A DNA stretch of 24,513 bases, from NCBI GenBank assembly GCA_035637595.1, contig DASPWW010000098.1:1-24513 (forward strand), given 5' to 3'. The notes below the pieces were generated by a model that saw only the letters and a list, made by a program, of their open reading frames with translations, searched no databases and was not told where the DNA came from. Numbering within the stretch: position 1 is the stretch's first letter; every line of letters starts with the position of its first letter. This DNA is from DASPWW01 sp035637595. Its GTDB lineage: Bacteria; Actinomycetota; Thermoleophilia; Solirubrobacterales; 70-9. A program made the position numbers and the translations under genes. Of the stretch, positions 1-7,017 are shown piece after piece.

Positions 1-1506
1 GCGGATGCCAACGGATTCACCCACAACTCGCTCGCGGTGCTCGCCGACGGCGAGGTCAAGGGCACGTACAGCAAGATGCTGCTGCCCAACTACGGCGTCT
101 TCGACGAGCGGCGCTACTTCGAGCCCGGCTCCTCCCCCGCCCTGATCGAGCTCGGCGGCGTCCTCGTCGGCCTCACGGTCTGCGAGGACATCTGGTTCCC
201 GGGCCCGCCGTCCAGCGCCGAGGCGCTGGCGGGGGCTAGCCTGATCGTCAACGCGTCCGCCTCGCCCTATCACCGCGGCAAGGGTGCCGAGCGCGAGCAG
301 ATGGTCGCCCAGCGAGCCCGTGAGACGGGCGCTGTTTTCGCGCTGTGCAACGCAGTCGGGGGGCAGGACGAGCTCGTCTTCGATGGCCACAGCGTCGTCG
401 TGGCCGCCGACGGCGCCACCCTCGCCCGAGCCGGGCAGTTCACCGAGGAGCTGCTGGTATGCGACCTCGACCTCGCGCGCCCCGAGGCGGCTGAGCGCAG
501 GCGGCCCGAGCGGGTGCCCGCGGGCCTCGAGGCTCCCGTGATCGCCAGGATCGAGGCCGAGCCGCGACAAGGCGAGCGCGTCGAGCCCAGCCTCGCCGAG
601 CCGCTCGGCCCCGAAGCTGAGGTCTACGAGGCGCTGAAGCTGGGGCTGGGTGATTACGTCGCCAAGAACGGCTTCCGCCACGTCGTCCTCGCGCTCTCCG
701 GTGGGATCGACTCCGCGCTGGTCGCGCTGATCGCGACCGACGCCCTGGCCCCCGAGCGCGTGAGCTGCGTCGTCATGCCCTCGCCCCACTCGAGCACCGA
801 CACGCAGGAGGACGCGCGGCGCATCGCCGCCAACCTCGGCGTCGAGTTGATCGAGATCCCGATCGAGGGTGCGATGGACGCCTATCAGGAGCTGCTCGCG
901 GAGCCGTTCGCGAAAGCCGACGGTGAGCCCGAGACCTTCCCGGATCCGGCCGCGCGACGCGCCGAGCCGGCCTCCGACCTCGCCGCCGAGAACATCCAGG
1001 CCCGAATCCGCGGCAATCTGGTCATGGCGCTGTCGAACCGGCTCGGCTGGCTCGTCTTGACGACCGGGAACAAGAGCGAGATGTCGGTCGGCTACGCGAC
1101 GCTCTACGGCGACATGGCGGGCGGCTTCGCGGTGATCAAGGACGTCCCCAAGACGCTCGTCTACGACCTCGTTCGCTACCGCAACGAGGCCGAGGGCCGC
1201 GAGCTCGTCCCGGCGTCGGTGATCGAGCGCGCGCCGTCGGCCGAGCTGCGCCCCGACCAGCTCGACGAGGACTCGCTGCCGCCCTACGAGGTCCTCGACC
1301 GCATCCTCGAGGCGTACGTGGAGCGCGACCAGGGGCCCGAGCAGATCGCCGAGGACGGGATCCCCGAGGAGGTCGTCACCGAGGTCGTGCGAATGGTGGA
1401 CCGCGCCGAGTACAAGCGCCGCCAGGCGCCGCCCGGGATCAAGATCACCCCGAAGGCGTTCGGGCGCGACCGCCGGCTGCCGATCACCAACCGCTTCGGC
1501 GGGTAG
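1..1506 (+). CDS. nadE: Glutamine-dependent NAD+ synthetase (5' end missing)
   Basis: Makes NAD+ from nicotinic acid adenine dinucleotide, ATP and glutamine-derived ammonia in the cytosol. The reading frame is open from the first base, so the start and roughly the first hundred residues, including the glutaminase Glu, lie outside the window. The visible 501 residues begin inside the nitrilase-like glutaminase domain: the catalytic Lys is in SKMLLPNYGVFDERRYF (about visible residue 25) and the nucleophile Cys is in TVCEDIW (about 61). The synthetase domain follows, with the ATP PP-loop SGGIDS (233-238), then AENIQARIRGN and TTGNKSEMSVGYAT, and the usual end ITPKAFGRDRRLPITNRF. The two-domain architecture identifies the glutamine-using form rather than the short ammonia-using one. 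Its stop codon directly abuts the stop of the convergent secreted-protein gene, leaving no room for a separate terminator. Confidence 0.96.
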   Translation, partial: ADANGFTHNSLAVLADGEVKGTYSKMLLPNYGVFDERRYFEPGSSPALIELGGVLVGLTVCEDIWFPGPPSSAEALAGASLIVNASASPYHRGKGAEREQMVAQRARETGAVFALCNAVGGQDELVFDGHSVVVAADGATLARAGQFTEELLVCDLDLARPEAAERRRPERVPAGLEAPVIARIEAEPRQGERVEPSLAEPLGPEAEVYEALKLGLGDYVAKNGFRHVVLALSGGIDSALVALIATDALAPERVSCVVMPSPHSSTDTQEDARRIAANLGVELIEIPIEGAMDAYQELLAEPFAKADGEPETFPDPAARRAEPASDLAAENIQARIRGNLVMALSNRLGWLVLTTGNKSEMSVGYATLYGDMAGGFAVIKDVPKTLVYDLVRYRNEAEGRELVPASVIERAPSAELRPDQLDEDSLPPYEVLDRILEAYVERDQGPEQIAEDGIPEEVVTEVVRMVDRAEYKRRQAPPGIKITPKAFGRDRRLPITNRFGG

Positions 1507-2385
1507 CTACTTCCGCTTTTTCTTCTTGACCTTCCAGTCGTCGGTCGCCGGCGAGCCGTCGACGTTGCCGGCGGCGTCGCGGGCCCGGACCTCGAAGCTG
1601 TGCTTGCCCTTCTTCACCTTCAGGGTGTCGGGCGAGGTGCATGGCGCAAAGGCTGCGCCGTCGAGGCTGCACTCGAACGTCGCGCCTGGCTCGTTGGTCG
1701 AGAACTCGAAGACGGCGGTCTTCTTCCTGGTCTTGTCCTTGGGGTGCTTCGTTATCGTCGTCTCGGGGGGGCCGCAGTCGTCGTGCCTCGAAGCGTCGGT
1801 CGGTGCGCAGTCCTGAGTCTCGTCGCCGAATCCGTCGTTGTCGGCGTCGGGCTCGAGCAGCGCCGAGATCTCGTACTGGACGTTTGAAAGGTCGGGGCCG
1901 AACGGGTACGTGGATCCGACCTGCGCGTCGCCTGCGAAGTTTCTACCGTGCCAGCCCGTGGCGGGCGCTCCCTGACGAAGGCAGGGGGCCTGGGTGACGA
2001 GATAGAAGCCGATGATGTCACCGGCCTGCACGGACATGCGCGTCGGGAAGGTGTTGACCACATTCGGGGCGGTGACCTCCACGCTGCTCTCGGCGACGAT
2101 CGTGAAGCTGTTGCCGCCCGCGGGTCGCAGGACCTTGAGCTTCATCTGTGGCCCGACCGTCAGGGCCTGATAGCTCCACGAGGTCAGCACTCCGGCGAAC
2201 GGAGCGGCAGCCGTCTTGCCGGCGGGGGCAACGGTGACGATAAAGGTGGCGTTCCCGCAATCGCCTGCCTCAGGAGCGAAGGTCTCGTCGAGCTGCGTCG
2301 CCGCGAGCGCGCTGCCGCCGAAGGCAAGCCACGCCCCGCAGGCAAACGTCCCTATCGCTCCTACCCTGAGCACCGAACGCAGCAT
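1507..2385 (-). CDS. Secreted protein with thrombospondin-3-like motif and Lys-rich C-terminal Ig-like domain
   Basis: Function unknown. The 292-residue product has a signal peptide (residues 1-28, basic start, hydrophobic core, ending SALAA). A beta-rich middle follows, with scattered Cys, then an Asp-rich calcium-binding-like stretch, DADNDGFGDETQDCAPTD, of the thrombospondin type 3 kind. The last 87 residues (bases 1510-1770) hold a TTITK...FEFS...PGATFEC...PCTSP...KVKKGKHSFEVRA module ending in KVKKKKRK. The same module ends the secreted protein at 15521-16450. It is the last gene of the exporter-thioesterase operon, starting 12 bases after the thioesterase stop, with no clear Shine-Dalgarno sequence. 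A surface or matrix role is inferred from the signal peptide and calcium-type repeat only. Confidence 0.8.
   Translation of the reverse strand: MLRSVLRVGAIGTFACGAWLAFGGSALAATQLDETFAPEAGDCGNATFIVTVAPAGKTAAAPFAGVLTSWSYQALTVGPQMKLKVLRPAGGNSFTIVAESSVEVTAPNVVNTFPTRMSVQAGDIIGFYLVTQAPCLRQGAPATGWHGRNFAGDAQVGSTYPFGPDLSNVQYEISALLEPDADNDGFGDETQDCAPTDASRHDDCGPPETTITKHPKDKTRKKTAVFEFSTNEPGATFECSLDGAAFAPCTSPDTLKVKKGKHSFEVRARDAAGNVDGSPATDDWKVKKKKRK
1510..1770 (-). repeat. Copy 1 of a dispersed Cys-pair/Lys-rich Ig-like C-terminal module
   Basis: This codes for the last 87 residues of the secreted protein. Aligned by eye with the module at 16172-16447, about 50 positions are identical, including two Cys (TFEC and PCTSP) and the block KVKKGKHSFEVRA. 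Confidence 0.8.
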
Positions 2386-2397
2386 ACGGGGGGCGCG

Positions 2398-2808
2398 TCA
2401 TCCCCGCGGCTCACGCACCGCGACGACGACGCGCGAGATCGCGCAGATCCTGCCATCGGCGTCGCTCATGTCGACGTCCCAGACCCAGGTCGTGCGGCCG
2501 CGATGGCGGGTAGTCGCGCGGGCCTCGATTCGCCCCCCGGTCACCGGTCGCAGGAAGGTCGTGTGGTTGGACTGCCCGATCGCGAGCATGCCGTCGGGGG
2601 CGACGTGCATGTGGGTCGCCGCCGAGGCGACCGTCTCGGCGAGCGCCGCGAATGTGCCGCCGTGGACGATTCCGTAGGGCTGGAGCGTGCGCTCGGTGAC
2701 CGCGATTCGGCCGCGGGCGACGTCACCCTCGGCGTCGAGCAACTCGATGCCGAGCGCCTCGGGGAGTCCACCGCCCGGGTCCGGGCTGATCTCGTCCCGT
2801 GGCTTCAC
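2398..2808 (-). CDS. PaaI-like hotdog-fold thioesterase
   Basis: A 136-residue single-domain hotdog protein expected to hydrolyse an acyl-CoA thioester in the cytosol. The signature is QPYGIVHGGTFAALAETVAS (about residues 43-62), where HGG and the following Glu are the usual active-site elements of the PaaI/4HBT group. The strand NHTTFLRPVTGG and the end ISRVVVAVRE also fit. Relatives include phenylacetyl-CoA thioesterase and the DHNA-CoA thioesterase of menaquinone synthesis; the substrate cannot be told from sequence. The GTG start overlaps the stop of the exporter gene by four bases (GTGA), which indicates translational coupling and a shared transcript. Linkage to an MMPL exporter suggests, as inference, a lipid or acyl substrate. 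Confidence 0.88.
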   Translation of the reverse strand: MKPRDEISPDPGGGLPEALGIELLDAEGDVARGRIAVTERTLQPYGIVHGGTFAALAETVASAATHMHVAPDGMLAIGQSNHTTFLRPVTGGRIEARATTRHRGRTTWVWDVDMSDADGRICAISRVVVAVREPRG

Positions 2809-4856
2809 GCCCTCGCCCTTTGCAGCAGCCGCCCGAGCGCCGGAACCAGAAGCACTCGCAGCGCGACCAGGTCGAGGACGAGCCCGGCCGCGAGCGCGAG
2901 GCCCGCCTGCTTGACCGGCAGCACGTCGGATCCGACGAGGACCCCCGCCGCCGCGGCGGCGATCACGGTCGCGGTGCCGGCGGGTGGCAGGATGAGCCGG
3001 GCGACGCGCTCGGTCGCTCGGCGGCGCACCGCGACCGCCCGCTCCCCGCGCAGCACGATCGGGTAGGCGGCGCTGCGCGCCGCCGAGACCGCGGTCACCC
3101 CGGCGAGCACCGCGAGCACCGCGTCGAGCTGCGGGGCCCCCTGCGGCGCGTAGTCGAGCGCCGCCGTGAAGCGCCCATCCCCGAACACGAGCGAGAGCAG
3201 GCCGAGCGCGCCGGCCGCGGGCAGCAGCGACGCGATGCCGAGCCCGACGGCGAGGAACGGCCTGCGAACGAGGGCGAAGATGAGCAGCGCCAGAACGACG
3301 GCGGCGATCGCGGCCGCGATCGGAAGCCGTTCGGTCAGCTCGTCGTCGGCGTCGAGCGCCGCGGCGTCGTAGCCGCTCACGCGTCCCCCGAGCGGCGCCG
3401 TCGCCGTGCGAACGCCACGGACGGCGTCACGGGCGACGAGCGAGCCGCGGCGCGCGTCGAGCCCCACGTCGAGCTCGTCGATCTCGTTGCCTCGCACCAG
3501 GGGCGATACGGATGCGACGCCCTCGGTGCGCTTCAGCTTCGCGCGGAGCTCGTCGGACTCCGAGCGCGCGTCGGTGGGCAGCGCCACGGTGGCGCGCGCG
3601 CTTGCTTCGACCCCGAGCTCGGCTTCGAGACGATCCTCGGCACGGCGCGCGTCGGCATCGGCGGGAAGCGCCGTCGCGCCGAGCGCAACCGTCTCGGTGT
3701 CGAGGGCCGACCACGCGGCCGCAAGCAGCGCGGCCACCGACAGCACCACGGCGAGCAGGGCGACGAGGCGACGCTCGCCGATCCAGCCCGTCACGCGCGG
3801 CACGATGCCCCTGGGCCGCTCCGCCTCGGGTTCGGGCTCCTCCGCCGGGGAGCCCGCGATCGCCAGCAGGCTGGGCGTGACGGCGAGTGCCGCGACCATT
3901 GCGAGCAATGCCGCGATCCCCGCCCCGATCGCCGCCGAGCGGGCGCCGGACAAGGGCACCGCGAGCAGCGCCAACGGGACGACTCCTCCGGCCAGCGAGG
4001 CCGCGACCACCGGGCGCCCGATCACGCGCACCGCGCGGCGCAGCGCCGCGTCCGAATCGCTGTCGCTCTCGAGCTCGTCACGGTGGCGGCGCGCGAGCAG
4101 CAGCGAGAACTCGACGGAGAGGGCCAGGCCGACGATCGCGGCGGACAGGATGCCGACAAGCGAAAGATCCAGCGGTCCGGCGAGCCCGCGCATGAGCGCA
4201 GCGGAGCCGAGCACAGTCAGGGCCGAGGCGAGGAGCGGCGCCGCGAGGAGGCGCAGGCCCACGACGAGCGCGATGACGAGCACCGTGAGGGGCACGGCGA
4301 GGAATTCGAGCCCGATCACCTCTCCGCCCAGCGAGCGGCGCGCGTCGAGCTGCGTCGCGGCCTCGCCGGCCACCTGGGCTGTCAGCGGCCCGGGATCGAG
4401 CGCGTCCGATATCCGATCGACCGCCTCCTGCTGGACCGCGGGATCGTCGTCGCGGAAGTAGATCTCGAGCACGGTCGTCAATCCGTCTTCGGATATCTGC
4501 CCGCGCCGCACCGCCGCGACTTCCGGATCGGACTTCGCCTGCGACGTCAGCACGTCGAGCGCGACCTGGTAGACCGCCGAGTCGACCGGGTCGCGTCCGT
4601 GGGTGACGATCAGCATGCCGGGCTCAGGCTCGTGACCCAGCGACGCGGAGAGTTGCTCGGCCGCCCGATCGCTCTCCGAGCCCGACGTCTCGGGCGCTCC
4701 GACGCCGAGCCGGGAGGGCGCTCCGATAGCGACGATCGCCAGCACGGCGAGCAAGGCCGCAGCCCCGCCAAGCATCGCCCGCGGTCTGCGCAGCGCAACT
4801 TCCGCGACGGTGCCCAGCACCCGGCGGAAGATAGTCCAGCCGAAGCCGCCCGGCAT
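2805..4856 (-). CDS. MMPL/RND-family membrane exporter
   Basis: A large membrane protein of the MMPL (RND superfamily) type, expected to export lipids or other hydrophobic molecules using the proton gradient. It has the two-fold layout of the family. There is one membrane segment near the N-terminus (MLGGAAALLAVLAIVAI), an extracytoplasmic domain, a bundle of membrane segments from about FLAVPLTVLVIALVVGL to AALLAMVAALAVTPSLL, then a second such half starting at RRLVALLAVVLSVAALL. The start is uncertain. The frame stays open to 4940, which would overlap the divergent gene at 4912. I chose the ATG at 4856 (683 residues) because it sits a sensible distance before the first membrane segment. A GTG at 4880 is the alternative. 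The stop overlaps the thioesterase start. At about 680 residues it is small for a mycobacterial MmpL but normal for bacterial MMPL proteins. Confidence 0.87.
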   Translation of the reverse strand: MPGGFGWTIFRRVLGTVAEVALRRPRAMLGGAAALLAVLAIVAIGAPSRLGVGAPETSGSESDRAAEQLSASLGHEPEPGMLIVTHGRDPVDSAVYQVALDVLTSQAKSDPEVAAVRRGQISEDGLTTVLEIYFRDDDPAVQQEAVDRISDALDPGPLTAQVAGEAATQLDARRSLGGEVIGLEFLAVPLTVLVIALVVGLRLLAAPLLASALTVLGSAALMRGLAGPLDLSLVGILSAAIVGLALSVEFSLLLARRHRDELESDSDSDAALRRAVRVIGRPVVAASLAGGVVPLALLAVPLSGARSAAIGAGIAALLAMVAALAVTPSLLAIAGSPAEEPEPEAERPRGIVPRVTGWIGERRLVALLAVVLSVAALLAAAWSALDTETVALGATALPADADARRAEDRLEAELGVEASARATVALPTDARSESDELRAKLKRTEGVASVSPLVRGNEIDELDVGLDARRGSLVARDAVRGVRTATAPLGGRVSGYDAAALDADDELTERLPIAAAIAAVVLALLIFALVRRPFLAVGLGIASLLPAAGALGLLSLVFGDGRFTAALDYAPQGAPQLDAVLAVLAGVTAVSAARSAAYPIVLRGERAVAVRRRATERVARLILPPAGTATVIAAAAAGVLVGSDVLPVKQAGLALAAGLVLDLVALRVLLVPALGRLLQRARA

Positions 4857-4898
4857 GCCAGTCCGCGCCCAGTGACGCACTACCCACCCAATAGAACG

Positions 4899-4904
4899 TA
4901 GGCT
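4899..4904 (+). promoter_or_regulatory. Candidate -10 element of a leaderless promoter
   Basis: TAGGCT lies 7 bases before the GTG start of the first HTH-membrane gene. It fits the actinobacterial TANNNT -10 rule and puts transcription start at or next to the start codon. No Shine-Dalgarno sequence and no convincing -35 are visible. Confidence 0.5.
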
Positions 4905-4911
4905 TCCCGCC

Positions 4912-6036
4912 GTGCCGTTGAAGCCCGACCAGCGCGCCATGCTCCAGCTGCTGCTTGAGCGCGACCAGAGCTACGACGACCTCGCGTCGGTGCTCGGCAC
5001 CGAGCGCGACGAGGTGCGTGAGCGCGCCCGCGCCGCGCTGACCGAGCTTGGCGGATCGGACCCCGACTCCGATGTCGCGCTTACCGACTACCTGCTCGGC
5101 CAGGCGGACCCGATCGGCCGCGCCGACGCCGTGCGTCAGCTCCAGAGCGACCCCGAGACGCTTGACCTGGCGGAGAAGATCGCCGCCCAGCTTCAACTCC
5201 TCGCCCCCGACGCCGAGCTGCCGCAGCTTCCGCGCTCGAAAGCCAAGCGACGGGGCGCTCCCGCCCTGCGGGAGGAGGACGAGGATGCGGCCCCCCCGCG
5301 CGCGCCGCGCCGCGTCCCCGGGGGCGCAGCGGCCGGCTCGCTCGCGGCGCGAGGGCGCCAGATGTGGTCCGAGCGTCGCCGCCAGAGCATCATTGCCCTG
5401 GTCGCCGGCGCGGCGCTGCTCGTCGTCGCGGTCGTCCTCGTCACGGGGGTGTTCGGAGGAGGGGACGAGGGGGAGCCGTCCAACTCTGAGCCGCCGCTGC
5501 TCGGCTATCCCCTTGCGCCGCTCCAGGCCGACAAGGACGGCACGATCGGGGGTCAGCTTCCCCTCGAGCAGGTTGCCCTGACGATCCTGAGCCGCTCGAA
5601 ATTCGTCGATCTCTCGCTGACCTCGAATGAGAAGCTGTCACCGGCGATCCAGGCCGCCCTCCAGCAGGGACAGCCCGTCATCGACTATCAGGGCACTTCC
5701 GTCCTCAGGGGTGAGATCGCCGACGCGAAGTCCGGGGGCGGCAAGCTGACGCTCGATCTCGAGCCGAGCGACACCGATGCGTCGGGCAAGATCTCAGTCG
5801 GTGCCAAGGACAAGCGGCCCTTCATCGATATCGACGTCCAGGGACTCGATCCTCCCCCACCGGGACAGACGTACGTTCTCTGGGCCCTGCTGCCGGAGGG
5901 AACCGAGCTTCCCGAGCCGGGCGCCACCGCCCCAGGGGCGACTACCCCTGGAGCCACTACTCCTGGAGCCACCGGCACCCCCGGCCAGGGCGGCGGCGCT
6001 GCGGGCGGCGGCGGGGCGACGACCCCCCAGCCGTAG
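4912..6036 (+). CDS. Membrane-anchored HTH protein with ectodomain in B-A order (paralogue 1)
   Basis: No family assignment is possible; the product (374 residues) looks like a one-pass transmembrane regulator. Residues 5-46 (RAMLQLLLERDQSYDDLASV, then LGTERDEVRERARAALTEL) resemble sigma-70 region 4-type helix-turn-helix. LTDYLLGQADPIGRADAVRQL follows at 57-77, then a charged Pro/Arg linker, one membrane helix at about 160-181 and an ectodomain. The ectodomain has block B (GYPLAPL...VIDYQGTSVLRGEI, 198-269) followed by block A (KLTLDLEP...FIDIDVQGLD...TYVLWALLP, 278-328). Block A recalls the C-terminal part of RskA-type anti-sigma factors. It ends in four PGAT repeats and a Gly tail. The next gene encodes a paralogue with blocks in A-B order. 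The GTG start is chosen because of the -10 element 7 bases upstream. Divergence from the exporter operon suggests, as inference, a regulator of it. Confidence 0.82.
   Translation: MPLKPDQRAMLQLLLERDQSYDDLASVLGTERDEVRERARAALTELGGSDPDSDVALTDYLLGQADPIGRADAVRQLQSDPETLDLAEKIAAQLQLLAPDAELPQLPRSKAKRRGAPALREEDEDAAPPRAPRRVPGGAAAGSLAARGRQMWSERRRQSIIALVAGAALLVVAVVLVTGVFGGGDEGEPSNSEPPLLGYPLAPLQADKDGTIGGQLPLEQVALTILSRSKFVDLSLTSNEKLSPAIQAALQQGQPVIDYQGTSVLRGEIADAKSGGGKLTLDLEPSDTDASGKISVGAKDKRPFIDIDVQGLDPPPPGQTYVLWALLPEGTELPEPGATAPGATTPGATTPGATGTPGQGGGAAGGGGATTPQP
5917..5976 (+). repeat. Four tandem 15-base repeats encoding PGAT(A/T/G)
   Basis: Four consecutive PGATx units, codons 336-355 of the first HTH-membrane protein, follow directly after block A and precede a Gly-rich end. 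Such tracts change in copy number by slippage. This one occupies the place where block B stands in the paralogue. Confidence 0.85.
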
Positions 6037-6042
6037 GCGGCG

Positions 6043-7017
6043 GTGAGGGCCGACAGCCGGGCCCTGCTTGAGCTGTTGCTGGAGCGCGGCCAGGGATACG
6101 ACGACATCGCAGAGGTTCTCGGCACCGGACACGACGAGGTCCGCGAGCGAGCGAGTGCCGCGCTCGCCGAGCTAGGGGGCGCCGAGCCAGATCCCGAGCT
6201 GACCGACTACCTGCTGGGCCAGGCCGATCCGGTCGGCCGCGCTGATGCGGTGCGCCGTCTCAACGACGATCCCGAAGCCCTCGAGCTCGCCTCCCGGCTT
6301 GTCGACGGGCTGCGCGCGATCGCACCCCAGGCGCAGCTGCCGAGGCTCGCGCAGCCGCGGCGACGGCGCGTCGCGGCCGACAAGGGGATGGCGGTCGAGG
6401 CGGCCGGTCCAGGCTTGTCGCGCCGCCAGCGCCTCGTGATCGCGGCTCTCGCGGCGGGCGCCCTCCTCGTTTTGGGTATCGCGGCCGCGGTGGGCGGTGT
6501 GTTCGACAGCGGCGATGAGGCGGGTGCGCCGGCGCCGAGCGCGTCACAGGACGCGGACGCGCTCCGCGTCAAGCTCGAGCCCCAGGGCGGCAGCCACGCA
6601 AGCGGCCAGGGAGTATTCGGGCTCGCCACCGCGGACCAGCTGTTCCTCGATCTCGACGTCAAAGATCTCGCGGTCCCCGACCCCGATCACACCTACGTAG
6701 TCTGGCTTCTGTTGACGCCGGACCGGGGATATCCCGTCTCCCCCTTGGCGGTCGACGACAACGGCAACTTCTCGGACCGTTTCCCGATCCCCCGCTTCGC
6801 GGCCCCGATCGCGGGCCGGGCGCGCTATCTCGACGTCGGGCTCGCGGACCGCGACGAGCTTGGAGCCCAGGTTCAGAACTTCGCGAAGCGGCTCAACAAG
6901 GGCAGCCAGGCGCAGCTTCCGATCCTCGACTACCAGGGCGAGAGCGCTCTGCGGGGTGAGATCCCCGCCACCGGCGGGCCCGCGCTGCTCGACGAGGGAT
7001 CCGGCGGCGGCAGTTAG
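6043..7017 (+). CDS. Membrane-anchored HTH protein with ectodomain in A-B order (paralogue 2)
   Basis: Paralogue of the preceding gene (324 residues), separated from it by 6 bases, so surely co-transcribed. The N-terminus (RALLELLLERGQGYDDIAEV, then LGTGHDEVRERASAALAEL) is the same sigma-region-4-like HTH, followed by LTDYLLGQADPVGRADAVRRL at about 53-73. An Arg-rich linker and one membrane helix at about 130-150 come next. The ectodomain starts with block A (ALRVKLEP...LFLDLDVKDL...TYVVWLLLTP, 173-225) and continues with block B (GYPVSPLAVDDNG...ILDYQGESALRGEI, 229-307), the reverse of its neighbour. The order TYVVWLL then GYPVSPL is that seen in RskA-like ectodomains, so this may be the ancestral form. 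GTG start. The stop overlaps the stop of the convergent oxidase gene by four bases. Function unknown; membrane-bound transcriptional regulator or anti-sigma-like sensor are the options. Confidence 0.82.
   Translation: MRADSRALLELLLERGQGYDDIAEVLGTGHDEVRERASAALAELGGAEPDPELTDYLLGQADPVGRADAVRRLNDDPEALELASRLVDGLRAIAPQAQLPRLAQPRRRRVAADKGMAVEAAGPGLSRRQRLVIAALAAGALLVLGIAAAVGGVFDSGDEAGAPAPSASQDADALRVKLEPQGGSHASGQGVFGLATADQLFLDLDVKDLAVPDPDHTYVVWLLLTPDRGYPVSPLAVDDNGNFSDRFPIPRFAAPIAGRARYLDVGLADRDELGAQVQNFAKRLNKGSQAQLPILDYQGESALRGEIPATGGPALLDEGSGGGS

Noticed and set aside
2799..4901. Open frame of 700 codons on the plus strand opposite the exporter
   Set aside because: Low-complexity Arg/Glu/Gln-rich translation without domain features; the minus strand has the MMPL protein with proper membrane segments.
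5917..5976. PGAT repeats as a phage tail or collagen-like protein
   Set aside because: The repeats are a short tail of a membrane HTH protein, and no phage genes are nearby.
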